This document shows, piece after piece, positions 26,184 through 35,281 of a stretch of DNA of 64,000 nucleotides (positions are counted from its first letter, which is position 1; every line of letters begins with the position of its first letter). This DNA comes from Flammeovirgaceae bacterium UBA976 (GTDB taxonomy: Bacteria > Bacteroidota > Bacteroidia > Cytophagales > Cyclobacteriaceae): positions 1-64,000 of the forward strand of contig DBBU01000036.1 of NCBI GenBank assembly GCA_002292365.1, given 5' to 3'. The position numbers and the translations under genes were made by a program. A model generated the notes under the pieces. It saw nothing but the letters and a program-made list of their open reading frames with translations, did no database searches and was not told where the DNA came from.

Positions 26184-29100
26184 ATGAAAAGAATAATATT
26201 CTTTGGAACAGCGTGTTTGCTATTTTGTAATATGGCATTAGGACAAAGGTTGGTTTCAGGAACGGTTTCCACAGAAGATGGTGGTGAAGTTCCTGGGGTC
26301 AACGTAATATTAGAAGGTACAAATACGGGCACGACTACTGATTTAGATGGGGAATATGCATTGAGTGTTCCAGAAGAAGGGGGAATACTAGTATATACTT
26401 TCATAGGTCTCCAGACGCAGAAAGTGATCATCGGCTCGCGATCCATAATAGATGTTATTTTGGCTGAAGACTTTACCGAATTACAAGAAATTGTAGTGAT
26501 TGGCTACGGTACCCAAAAAAGAAGTGCCATTACAGGGGCTGTATCCGTCACAACGGCTGATGAGATAGATAAATTGCCTGCGGCACGCCTAGAACAAGTT
26601 TTACAAGGTCGCGTTTCTGGTGTACAAATCACACAAAGTTCGGGATCGCCAGGCAACGCGCTGTCTGTACGGATCAGAGGGGTCGGAACACCTAATAATT
26701 CCGATCCTTTGTATGTGGTGGATGGAGTATGGTTTGATGCCGTGGATTTTCTAAGTCCCGCTGACATCGAATCCATATCTGTGCTTAAAGATGCGGCTTC
26801 TGCGGCAATATACGGAACCAACGGCGCCAATGGTGTTGTATTAATCACTACAAAAACAGGTACAAAAAACAAAAAGGGGCAAATAAGTTATAATTTCTAC
26901 ACAGGCACCCAAAGTTTACCAAAGAAGAGTTCTGTTTTAAATGCTCAACAATATGCAGAATTGATGCTGGAAGCAAATGAGGGTTTATTTGCTGATGATA
27001 ACCAGTTTTCTGTGCTCAATGATCCTTCTGCGTTAGGGGTGGGTACAGACTGGCAAGATGCTTTATTCGATAATGCGCCCATTACCTCCCATCAAATCAG
27101 TGCGCAAGGAGGTAGTGAAAGCGCTACTTATAGTGTCATGGGTTCCTATTTTAATCAGGAAGGTATTTTGGGTAGGGACAAGTCGGGTTATGAGAGGTAC
27201 ACTTTTAGACTGAAAACCAATCAAGACCTCAACAAAACCTTATCCATTGGGCAGAATATTAATTTTACTCGTTTGAAAAGAAATGGAATTGCAGAAAACA
27301 ATGAGTTTGCCTCACCAGTTGCATTCGCACAAAACATAGATCCTTCGACTACTGTTTTTAAAGATGATGGAACTTATAACTATTCACAACTGGTAGTAGG
27401 GGATATAAAAAATCCCTTAAATCGTATTGATAAGTTCAATAATTCTTTTGCGAGCAATCAGATCATTGGCAATGTTTTTGCAGAATTAAAGCCTATCGAA
27501 AACTTGACTTTTAAAACTTCAGGATCATTAGATTTGACTTTTGCTGAAACTTTTGATTTTGCTCAATCGTACAATTTAGACCCCACAGGTTTCTATACAC
27601 ATGAGCAAAACCTAATGAATGGTGTGAGTAAATCTCGTCAAAAATGGACCAACATTATGTGGGAAAACATAATTACCTATAATAAGGCCATTGGGAATCA
27701 TAATTTCTCGATTTTGGCCGGATCTACTTACAGAGACCGAAGCTATGAACAACTGGGTTTAAGTTTAGGTGATTTACCTTTTAATTCTCCAGATTCAGCT
27801 TACATATATGGATTGACTTTGGACATGGCCTCTGACAGTTTGGGTAATCAGGATCTACTGGGTGCTTATGAGGGATTAACGGAATCCGCACTATTTAGTT
27901 ATTTTGCAAAGTTGGATTATAACTGGTCGGAGAAATACTTCTTGACTACGACCGTCCGTAGAGATGGTTCTTCTAGATTTGGCACGAATAATCGATATGC
28001 AATCTTCCCGTCCTTGTCTCTGGGTTGGATTTTGACCAAAGAAGACTTTCTTGAGTTGCCTAGTTTTATGAATTTCGCCAAATTGAGATTTAGCTGGGGT
28101 CAAAATGGCAATGAAAAAATTGATGATTATGGCTTTATTGGCACCATAAACAATGGCGCAGGTGAGCCGGGCATAAGATATGTTTTTGGTTCAGGGCAAT
28201 CTATTTATCAAGGTTCAGCGGCTACCACACCTGCTAACCCTGATAGAAAATGGGAGGTGAGTACCCAGACAAACATAGGACTAGATTTGTCTTTCTTTCA
28301 AGATAAATTACAATTCACAGCGGATTATTTCTTAAAACGAACGACCGATATTCTGATTAGAAAAGAAGAACCCGCCATCATAGGGACAGGAGTCAATTTT
28401 ATTGATGTTCCTTTTGTCAATGCCGGTGAAATTATGAACAAGGGGTTTGAGCTTTTATTGATTTATAAGAAATCGATGAATGAACTTTCGTTTGACTTAG
28501 CATTAAATGCCACCTTTATTGAAAACGAGGTTACCGATTTAGGACTTATATCTACACCAGTTGCTTCTGGGTTCAATCAAGGCGTAGGAGGAAATATCAC
28601 ACGAATGGAGGAGGGATTACCTTTCGGTTATTTTTATGGGTATAAAGTATTGGGTGTGTTCCAAAATAAATTCGAGGTGGAGGAATATGTAGATGCTACA
28701 GACGGAGAGATTCAACCAAACGCTGTTCCGGGAGATTTTATGTTTTCAGATTTAGATGCTGATGGTAAAATCACTTCAGACGACAGGACCATGATCGGCA
28801 ATCCTTATCCTAATACCATTTTAGGCTTCACTGGAAATATTTTTTATAAAGTTTTTGACCTTTCTGTTTTTGTGCAATCATTCATTGGTAATGATATTTT
28901 TAATGCAACTACTAGGTGGGATTTGGGAGTTCAAAATCGTCCTGCTTATCGATTAGATCGATGGACAGAGGAAAATCCTTCTTTCACCGAACCCCGAGCA
29001 GTAGTCAATGACCGCAATGGAAACTTTAGAGTTTCTGATTATTTTGTCGAAGATGGTTCATTTGTAAGGCTGAAGAATATTCAGTTTGGAGTAACCATCC

Positions 29101-29318
29101 CCAAAAGCTTGTCAAAGAAGGCGTTTGTACAAAAGCTGAGATGGTATGTCAACATTCAAAATTTGGTCACTTTTACGAATTACAGAGGAATGGATCCTGA
29201 AATAGGAAAATCTAATGGCTTCAGCAATGACCAATCTGCCAACTTAGATGTGGGTATTGATAGAGGTTATTATCCTCAGGCCCGAGTATTTACCACAGGG
29301 TTTAATATTACTTTCTAA
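26184..29318 (+). CDS. SusC-like TonB-dependent outer membrane transporter
   Basis: This 1044-residue protein imports oligosaccharides across the outer membrane with TonB energy, together with a SusD partner. After the signal peptide (cleavage near ALGQ) comes the CarboxypepD_reg-like domain (VSGTVSTEDGGEVPGVNVIL), then the TonB box region ELQEIVVIGYGTQKRSAITG, a plug domain with RIRGVGTPNNSDPLYVVDG and SISVLKDAASAAIYG, and a beta-barrel ending in ARVFTTGFNITF. These are the marks of the SusC/RagA family (TIGR04056 type). It is the first gene of the run SusC, SusD, PKD lipoprotein, GH16. The GH16 enzyme makes a beta-1,3-glucan the likely cargo. Confidence 0.96.
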   Translation: MKRIIFFGTACLLFCNMALGQRLVSGTVSTEDGGEVPGVNVILEGTNTGTTTDLDGEYALSVPEEGGILVYTFIGLQTQKVIIGSRSIIDVILAEDFTELQEIVVIGYGTQKRSAITGAVSVTTADEIDKLPAARLEQVLQGRVSGVQITQSSGSPGNALSVRIRGVGTPNNSDPLYVVDGVWFDAVDFLSPADIESISVLKDAASAAIYGTNGANGVVLITTKTGTKNKKGQISYNFYTGTQSLPKKSSVLNAQQYAELMLEANEGLFADDNQFSVLNDPSALGVGTDWQDALFDNAPITSHQISAQGGSESATYSVMGSYFNQEGILGRDKSGYERYTFRLKTNQDLNKTLSIGQNINFTRLKRNGIAENNEFASPVAFAQNIDPSTTVFKDDGTYNYSQLVVGDIKNPLNRIDKFNNSFASNQIIGNVFAELKPIENLTFKTSGSLDLTFAETFDFAQSYNLDPTGFYTHEQNLMNGVSKSRQKWTNIMWENIITYNKAIGNHNFSILAGSTYRDRSYEQLGLSLGDLPFNSPDSAYIYGLTLDMASDSLGNQDLLGAYEGLTESALFSYFAKLDYNWSEKYFLTTTVRRDGSSRFGTNNRYAIFPSLSLGWILTKEDFLELPSFMNFAKLRFSWGQNGNEKIDDYGFIGTINNGAGEPGIRYVFGSGQSIYQGSAATTPANPDRKWEVSTQTNIGLDLSFFQDKLQFTADYFLKRTTDILIRKEEPAIIGTGVNFIDVPFVNAGEIMNKGFELLLIYKKSMNELSFDLALNATFIENEVTDLGLISTPVASGFNQGVGGNITRMEEGLPFGYFYGYKVLGVFQNKFEVEEYVDATDGEIQPNAVPGDFMFSDLDADGKITSDDRTMIGNPYPNTILGFTGNIFYKVFDLSVFVQSFIGNDIFNATTRWDLGVQNRPAYRLDRWTEENPSFTEPRAVVNDRNGNFRVSDYFVEDGSFVRLKNIQFGVTIPKSLSKKAFVQKLRWYVNIQNLVTFTNYRGMDPEIGKSNGFSNDQSANLDVGIDRGYYPQARVFTTGFNITF

Positions 29319-29328
29319 ATATAATTTA

Positions 29329-30843
29329 ATGAGAATAAAACTATTATTACTTTCGATTCTTGCTTCAATATTGTTTTGGTCATGTGAGGATGAGTTAGAA
29401 AAATTACCTTTACTACAAACAATGGATGGTAATTATTATATTTCTGAAACACAGGCTTTTGAAGCTCTCGTAGCCAGTTATGATCCCCTACAGTATAATT
29501 TCAGTGCTGGTGTATACCACTTTAGATGGTTTTTGGGAAATTTCACCACAAAGGATGTGATACCTGGAGGTAGTGGACCCAATGATCAGCCTCAGCTGCA
29601 AGCTTTCAACTCATTTTCTTATGTGCCCAGTAATATTCATTTGAATAGTGATTGGACCGCGCAATATCAAGGAATTTATCGGACCAATGCATTGATCAAT
29701 ATGTTACCAGAGATTAATATGAATGACTCTACAAAGGTTCAAATGATGGCGGAAGGAAAATTTTTGAGGGCCTTTTATTATTTCAATTTGGTGACAGTTT
29801 ACGGTGGAGTACCGTTGGTGGATCATGTGTTAGCTCCTACAGAATTTCAAATGGGAAGAGCCAGTGAGGATGAAATTTGGGATTTTATTGAGCTTAATTT
29901 AGAAGAAGCGATCGATGATTTACGGTTGAGAAGCGAGTTGAGTTTTGATGATTATGGTCGTGTCACCAAAGGTGCGGCAAGATCACTCTTATTGAAAACC
30001 TTAGTTTATCGAGAAAAATGGTCTGATGCAGTGATATTGGGTGATATTATCATTAACACAAATCAATACTCGTTAGATGCTGATTATGAAGATATTTTTA
30101 CAATTGCTGGAGAAAATGGACCCGGATCTATCTTTGAAATCCAAAGATCTTCACAAGGGGGCGGTTATTGGGGCAATGTAAATGGTTCCAATGATGGTAA
30201 TTTAGCAGTAGTTTACCAACTCCCGAGAGGAGCCTACGGAGGTTGGGGGTTTAATATCCCACAACAAAATTTTGTAGATGAATTTGAATCGGGTGATCCA
30301 AGGATGAGTGCTTCGGTATTTCAAATCGGAGATGAATTGTGTGATAGGGGAACACTAAGTAAAGGTGCTACTGGATTTGATCATGATTATTATTCAAAAA
30401 AATATTTTGCTTGTAGAAGCGAGCATGAGTTGATCAGCATAGGTGATCCCGTAATGAATGGTGATGCCAATGATCGCGTGATCAGGTATGCAGATGTATT
30501 GCTATTGACTGCAGAAGCTGCCTACCATCAGAGTGATGAAGCCTTAGCAAGAAATTTAGTAAATCAAGTACGGACTAGAGCGAGAAGGTCAGCATCTGAC
30601 CCAGATGCCGTCTTGCCAGACATTACCAGTAGTGGAGCTTCATTGCTGTTAGCGATTTATCATGAGAGAGACGTAGAGTTAGGTCTTGAAGGAGAAAAAT
30701 TCTTTGATCTGGTGAGGACTGGAAGAGCAGCAACAATACTTGCTGATTTAGGTTTTGAGGAAGGGACGCATGAGCATTTTCCCATCCCGCAACGCCAGAT
30801 AGATTTATCTGGTGGTAATATGATCCAAAATGATGGGTATTAA
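29329..30843 (+). CDS. SusD-like outer membrane lipoprotein
   Basis: This 504-residue lipoprotein lies on the cell surface and binds glycans as the lid of the SusC transporter. The signal peptide ends with the lipobox FWSC. Family features include the TPR-like helices around AEGKFLRAFYYFNLVTVYGG, VIRYADVLLLTAEAAYH, and the C-terminal ERDVELGLEGEKFFDLVRTG followed by HFPIPQRQID. The ATG at 29329 is preferred over an upstream in-frame ATG because it gives the lipoprotein signal and lies 10 bases after the SusC stop. It is the second gene of the glucan locus. Confidence 0.95.
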   Translation: MRIKLLLLSILASILFWSCEDELEKLPLLQTMDGNYYISETQAFEALVASYDPLQYNFSAGVYHFRWFLGNFTTKDVIPGGSGPNDQPQLQAFNSFSYVPSNIHLNSDWTAQYQGIYRTNALINMLPEINMNDSTKVQMMAEGKFLRAFYYFNLVTVYGGVPLVDHVLAPTEFQMGRASEDEIWDFIELNLEEAIDDLRLRSELSFDDYGRVTKGAARSLLLKTLVYREKWSDAVILGDIIINTNQYSLDADYEDIFTIAGENGPGSIFEIQRSSQGGGYWGNVNGSNDGNLAVVYQLPRGAYGGWGFNIPQQNFVDEFESGDPRMSASVFQIGDELCDRGTLSKGATGFDHDYYSKKYFACRSEHELISIGDPVMNGDANDRVIRYADVLLLTAEAAYHQSDEALARNLVNQVRTRARRSASDPDAVLPDITSSGASLLLAIYHERDVELGLEGEKFFDLVRTGRAATILADLGFEEGTHEHFPIPQRQIDLSGGNMIQNDGY

Positions 30844-30884
30844 ATTTTATCAAATAAAACGATTGTTAATTAAATTTTAAATAA

Positions 30885-32726
30885 ATGAAGAAGAATATGA
30901 AATTTTGGAGTCTAGTTTTTCTATTGAGTTCCTTCGCTATTTTCTCAGGATGTAGCGATGACGACGATGTTGATGATTCTACAGGCTTAACTACAGATGA
31001 TGCGATCTCTAGATGGAGTTACGAAATAGATGCAGATAATTATCTTAAGGTTACTTTTACGAATGAATCTGTAAATGCTGATACGTATGCTTGGGATTTT
31101 GGCGATGGCAATAGCTCGACCGATGAAAGTCCAGTGCATACCTACGATGAAGCAGGTTCTTTTACGGTAATACTGACTGCCACAGGTGCGGGCAGATCTG
31201 ATGATAGAGAAGAAACCATAAATGTCGTTGATCCCCTGGCGGCAGGTGCTTTATTGGCAGGAACGCAGGGTAAGACATGGAAGTTGATTCGAGACATTTC
31301 TATGAATACTTATCCTTATGCAATATTACCGCAAGATCGATCTCAAATTTGGTGGGCTTTGGGAACAGGCCAGGCAATTTGTGAGAGAGATTGTATTTTG
31401 GATGACACATTTACGTTTAATGTTGATGGTACCATGACTCGTTCAGTAGGAGAAGATTTTTGGGGCGAAGATGGTCGTTCTATAATCTTAGGTTGTTTTG
31501 ATACAAGTGTTGATGAGAACTGGTTGAGTGTAGATGGGGTAGACTTGTCATCTTGGGGCGATGGTACTTTCGACTACAGCTACAGTATGGAAGATGAGAC
31601 ATTGACCTTATCAGGAGAGGGTGCCTACATGGGTTTAGCTAAGGTAGGTTCAACGGATGAAGTATTTGTACCTCAGACTGAAGTGATTTATACTGTTGCA
31701 AAAATAGTAGACGCGAACGTTGATACATTGGTTCTAGAAACAGTTACTGAAGCAAATGGAGGCATTTGGTCATTTACTTTTGTAAGTTACGAAGTAGCTT
31801 CTGATGAGCCAGAGATGCCGGTTTGTGAGGAGGTTGAACCTTCAGATTCAACACAAGTAACTTTTATGTTGAATTTCAATGGTTATACTGGAGAGGGAAC
31901 TATACCTGCTATTATAGGTAACTGGAACAACTGGTCGTCTGCTCAGCCTATGACAGATGAAGATGGTGATGGTATGTGGGAATCAACCATGACTTTAGCT
32001 ACTGGGGATTATGAGTTCAAGTTTGAAACCGATGCTGGTGATCAGGAGACTTTGGCAGTTGGCTCTGATTGTACCTTGACGACAGATATATACACCAACC
32101 GTGTTTTAACAGTAGCAGGAATACCCATTTGGTATGGAGTAGTTTGTTGGGAGGCTTGTTTAGATTGTGCTCCAATTTTTACGGCTGCAGATTTAGTGGG
32201 TAAAGACTGGACATTGTGGGATGTGGATCAAGTAATTGCCGTAGGACCAGGTATTGGTCGAGGCGATTGGTTTGCTGCCAATGAAGCATGGATAGCAGCT
32301 GTGCCATGCTTGTTTGACGATACCTTTACTTTTGATGACGCGGGTGGATTTGTTGTCAATGTGGGTGACAGTGTACTCCTTGAAGATTGGATGGATAGTG
32401 TATCGGTCACCGGTTGTGTGCCCGTTGCAGATATTCCTGAAAATTTAGCTGCTTGGGGTGGAGGTGATTTTACCTATACATTTACAGAGGGTTCTGAAAC
32501 TACTTTACCAACGATTTCTGTCACTGGTAATGGTGCCTATTTAGGTTTCTATAAGGGAGGACCAGGCGCTGAACAAAGAGCGCCGAAGGATACTACGATT
32601 ACTTATGAAGTAATTAGATTTTATGATGGGCCAACTAACAAAAGATTGCGTGTGGGAGTTGACTATAGTGAAGCAGGAGATGGTAGTGCTTATTGGAATT
32701 ACTTGTTAACTGCACCATCACAATAA
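30885..32726 (+). CDS. Surface lipoprotein with PKD and carbohydrate-binding-like domains (SusE position)
   Basis: This 613-residue lipoprotein (lipobox FSGC, then an Asp-rich linker SDDDDVDD) has a PKD domain at about 45-115 (YAWDFGDGNSSTDESPVHTY). A CBM20/48-like immunoglobulin-type domain lies at about 325-400 (PAIIGNWNNWSSAQPMTDED, GDYEFKF). It is flanked by two copies of a domain of about 170-190 residues: each has GK-W near the start, DDTFTF, a GCF or GCV segment, a SW/AWG-DGTF/GGDFTY segment, SGEGAYMG or TGNGAYLG, and a final TYTVAKI or TYEVIRF. The protein occupies the SusE/SusF place and is probably a surface glycan-binding protein for the same glucan. PKD-containing lipoproteins in this place are common in laminarin loci of marine Bacteroidota. 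Confidence 0.82.
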   Translation: MKKNMKFWSLVFLLSSFAIFSGCSDDDDVDDSTGLTTDDAISRWSYEIDADNYLKVTFTNESVNADTYAWDFGDGNSSTDESPVHTYDEAGSFTVILTATGAGRSDDREETINVVDPLAAGALLAGTQGKTWKLIRDISMNTYPYAILPQDRSQIWWALGTGQAICERDCILDDTFTFNVDGTMTRSVGEDFWGEDGRSIILGCFDTSVDENWLSVDGVDLSSWGDGTFDYSYSMEDETLTLSGEGAYMGLAKVGSTDEVFVPQTEVIYTVAKIVDANVDTLVLETVTEANGGIWSFTFVSYEVASDEPEMPVCEEVEPSDSTQVTFMLNFNGYTGEGTIPAIIGNWNNWSSAQPMTDEDGDGMWESTMTLATGDYEFKFETDAGDQETLAVGSDCTLTTDIYTNRVLTVAGIPIWYGVVCWEACLDCAPIFTAADLVGKDWTLWDVDQVIAVGPGIGRGDWFAANEAWIAAVPCLFDDTFTFDDAGGFVVNVGDSVLLEDWMDSVSVTGCVPVADIPENLAAWGGGDFTYTFTEGSETTLPTISVTGNGAYLGFYKGGPGAEQRAPKDTTITYEVIRFYDGPTNKRLRVGVDYSEAGDGSAYWNYLLTAPSQ

Positions 32727-32739
32727 TTTTCTTTTAATG

Positions 32740-32784
32740 AAATAAATTTAGCATTGAGCGAAACGTTCAATGCTAAATTTATTT
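32740..32784 (+). promoter_or_regulatory. Long perfect hairpin between the SusE-like and GH16 genes
   Basis: The arms at 32740-32757 and 32767-32784 (AAATAAATTTAGCATTGA and its exact complement) pair over 18 bases, and the inner GCG/CGT extends the stem by a G-U, C-G and G-C pair to an AAA triloop. It starts 13 bases after the stop of the upstream gene and ends 10 bases before the GH16 ATG. There is no uninterrupted T-tract after it, so it may be a terminator/attenuator or an mRNA-stability or processing element instead of a simple terminator. Confidence 0.8.
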
Positions 32785-32794
32785 ATCTTACTCT

Positions 32795-34015
32795 ATGATA
32801 CGATCTTTTTTCCTTTTTTCCTTGAGCTTTCTAATGCTCCAATTATTTTGTTGCTCCGATGCAACCACTCCCATAGTCGAATTACCCTTTTTGACTTTTG
32901 AAGATACACTTTTTATCGAGTCCAATGTCGATCAAGAAGTCCAAGTAAGACTGAGTTTGAGTGCCCCCTCACTTGAAACGATAATTATTGATTATGAAAC
33001 ATTGCCTGGTACGGCTTTACAAGATAAAGATTACATAGCCCAACAAAATAAGCGAGTCACCTTTGAGGTTGGAGAAATAGAAGTGTTTGTTACACTTGAA
33101 CTTTCAGGAGATCAAGGAGTAGAAAGTGACGAAGAATTTTATCTTTATTTTCCTTTTGCTGATAATGCCATTATTGAAGAAGACACCATGAAGATAAGAA
33201 TCCTCAATGATGATGTAGACAATTCAACTGCTGGACGATTGGTCATTCCTGAAACGGGCTATGAAACACCTTTAACTTATGAGGGGATGTCCTTGATATG
33301 GCAAGACGAGTTCGATCAGTCGGCTATAAATACTGACAATTGGGCCTTTCAAAACGGAGATGGTTGTCCCTCACTTTGTGGATGGGGCAATGCTGAACTT
33401 CAATATTATACTGAGGATAATGCCTACCTTGTTGAGAACGATTACCTAGTAATCGAAGCCATCAAAGAGCAACGTAGCGGTAGAGGATATACTTCGGCTA
33501 AATTGATTTCACAAGGAAAACAACAGTTTAAATATGGTAGAATTGATATAAGGGCCAATTTACCTTATAGTCAAGGTCTTTGGCCCGCTCTTTGGATGTT
33601 GGGTGCCAACTATCCTGAAGTAGGTTGGCCGCAATGTGGTGAAATTGACATCATGGAGCTCATAGGTGGAAATGCGAGTGGGAGAGACAATACTATCCAC
33701 GGGACAGTACATTGGCAAGATAATGGTTTTAAGGCGGATTATGGAACTTCCTCAAAATTGAGTGAGGGGATCTACAATGACGAATTTCACGTTTTTTCAA
33801 TTGAATGGGATGCAACTCAAATTAAATGGTTGCGTGATGATATAGTTTTCAATGCAATAGATATCACTTCTGCTTATTTGAGTGAATTCAATCAGCCCTT
33901 TTGGTTTATATTCAATATTGCCGTAGGAGGTAGTTGGCCAGGGAGTCCCAATATATCAACCGTATTTCCACAATACATGTTGGTAGATTATATCCGGGTC
34001 TTTCAATCAAATTAA
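32795..34015 (+). CDS. GH16 endo-beta-1,3-glucanase (laminarinase-like) lipoprotein
   Basis: This 406-residue protein begins with a signal ending FCCS, so it is a probable surface lipoprotein. Residues about 30-135 form a Calx-beta-like domain (YETLPGTALQDKDYIAQ, VESDEEFYLYF). The GH16 domain follows (about 155-405): LIWQDEFDQSAINTDNW at its start, WPALWMLGANYPEVGWPQCG, and the catalytic GEIDIMELIG with the nucleophile and acid/base Glu. The last part has HVFSIEWDATQIKW and VDYIRVFQ. GEIDIME with the extra Met (ExDxxE) is typical of laminarinase-type GH16. It is last in the SusC-SusD gene run and gives the locus its likely substrate. Confidence 0.93.
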   Translation: MIRSFFLFSLSFLMLQLFCCSDATTPIVELPFLTFEDTLFIESNVDQEVQVRLSLSAPSLETIIIDYETLPGTALQDKDYIAQQNKRVTFEVGEIEVFVTLELSGDQGVESDEEFYLYFPFADNAIIEEDTMKIRILNDDVDNSTAGRLVIPETGYETPLTYEGMSLIWQDEFDQSAINTDNWAFQNGDGCPSLCGWGNAELQYYTEDNAYLVENDYLVIEAIKEQRSGRGYTSAKLISQGKQQFKYGRIDIRANLPYSQGLWPALWMLGANYPEVGWPQCGEIDIMELIGGNASGRDNTIHGTVHWQDNGFKADYGTSSKLSEGIYNDEFHVFSIEWDATQIKWLRDDIVFNAIDITSAYLSEFNQPFWFIFNIAVGGSWPGSPNISTVFPQYMLVDYIRVFQSN

Positions 34016-34352
34016 GGTTTATTTGTAGAAGATTGAGGGTCTACATAAGTTTGAATGATTAAAAATTTTTTACGAGCAAGTATGATCCGATGACTAGGTC
34101 GTTCAATTCAATATAGAGTTATGTGATTTCTTATTAGCCATCAGAGCATACTTTAATTGTAAATGATCCTCAGAGTAGTTTTTTTTAATCCTGAAATTTT
34201 ATGGCTGAATCCAGATATAAGTATCTATCTTTATTTGCGTAAAAAAACACAATAATAGGATTTTATATTTTTGATGAATATATGTGAGGAACGTTGACAA
34301 ATAAATCTTACGCATCAGTAACATCTTTTCTGTCATTCACTTGACACTTCAA
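34016..34352. other. Intergenic region after the glucan locus
   Basis: This AT-rich gap follows GH16 and precedes the ThuA-like gene. I see no credible small gene, RNA gene or terminator-like hairpin in it, and no clear promoter. Confidence 0.5.
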
Positions 34353-35213
34353 ATGAAAAAAATATTAAAATATCTTTTTTGTGGTTTTTTCGGAGTTTTT
34401 TTATGTGTCCTATTGTTCATAGGAACCTTCATTTATAAAGCAAAACGGGGAATCAACTTTTACAATACGGATCCCATCGAATTACCCTTGAATTTAGGTG
34501 AAAAATCAATTTTGGTCTTTTCAAAAGCCAATGGATTTAGGCATTCTGCAGCGATCGAAGCTTCCTTGCCTATCTTTGAGCAAATGGGTCATGACAATGG
34601 CTGGAAGGTTTTTGCGACAGAGGATGCTGGCGTATTTAATGAGCATCAATTGGCACATTTTCAAGTCGTAATCTGGAACAATACGAGTGGAAAAGTATTA
34701 ACGGATGATCAGCGGACTATTTTTAAACAATGGATCGAGGACGGTGGAGGATTTATTGGTGTTCATGCAGCAGGAGATGATTCTCATCAATGGGGATGGT
34801 ATGAAGATGAGGTACTTCAGGCTCATTTCTCGCATCACAATATAGGTCAAGATTTAGACACCGCAATGTTGTATTTAGACATGGATGCTGTGAACCATCA
34901 GCTATCTGAAGGTTTACTAGATACTTTTGATTTGGCCGATGAATGGTATTGTTTTTATGACAATCCGAGAGCTCAAACGACTGCGGTACTGTATACTGTA
35001 GATGAATCTACTTATGATTTAAGTGGGAATATCAGGTTTCTTGTAAAAGATAAAAATTGGGGTATGGGGCAAGACCATCCGATTGTTTGGTATCACGAGC
35101 AAAAAAAGGGCAAGGTATTTTACACTGCACTGGGGCATTCACCGATCACATTTAGGCATCATAATTTTCAGCATTTGCTTGCAAATGCGATTCAATGGAC
35201 CGGCAATTTTTAA
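34353..35213 (+). CDS. ThuA-like domain protein, membrane-anchored
   Basis: This 286-residue protein has an N-terminal hydrophobic helix (about residues 5-29) acting as a signal anchor, followed by a ThuA-like domain: the opening SILVFSKANGFRHSAAIEAS, then ATEDAGVFNEHQLAHFQVVI, GGGFIGVHAAGDDSHQWGWY, and the final YTALGHSPITFRHHNFQHLL. The family has a glutamine-amidotransferase-like fold and occurs in trehalose/sugar utilisation loci; its exact activity is not settled. The ATG at 34353 is used; a TTG four codons upstream is less likely. It lies between the glucan locus and a convergent esterase gene, with a hairpin between them. Confidence 0.88.
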   Translation: MKKILKYLFCGFFGVFLCVLLFIGTFIYKAKRGINFYNTDPIELPLNLGEKSILVFSKANGFRHSAAIEASLPIFEQMGHDNGWKVFATEDAGVFNEHQLAHFQVVIWNNTSGKVLTDDQRTIFKQWIEDGGGFIGVHAAGDDSHQWGWYEDEVLQAHFSHHNIGQDLDTAMLYLDMDAVNHQLSEGLLDTFDLADEWYCFYDNPRAQTTAVLYTVDESTYDLSGNIRFLVKDKNWGMGQDHPIVWYHEQKKGKVFYTALGHSPITFRHHNFQHLLANAIQWTGNF

Positions 35214-35239
35214 TTAATCTTTTTTGAAATTTATAAGAT

Positions 35240-35261
35240 AAGCGAGTAATAATGCTCGCTT
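35240..35261. terminator. Bidirectional hairpin terminator
   Basis: AAGCGAG (35240-35246) and CTCGCTT (35255-35261) form a 7-base stem with an 8-base loop, in the 68-base gap between two convergent genes (ThuA-like and esterase). The T-tracts are short (TTTGAT on plus; TTATCTTATAA on minus), so termination strength is uncertain. Confidence 0.65.
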
Positions 35262-35281
35262 TGATAATTCTATTCTTCTCT

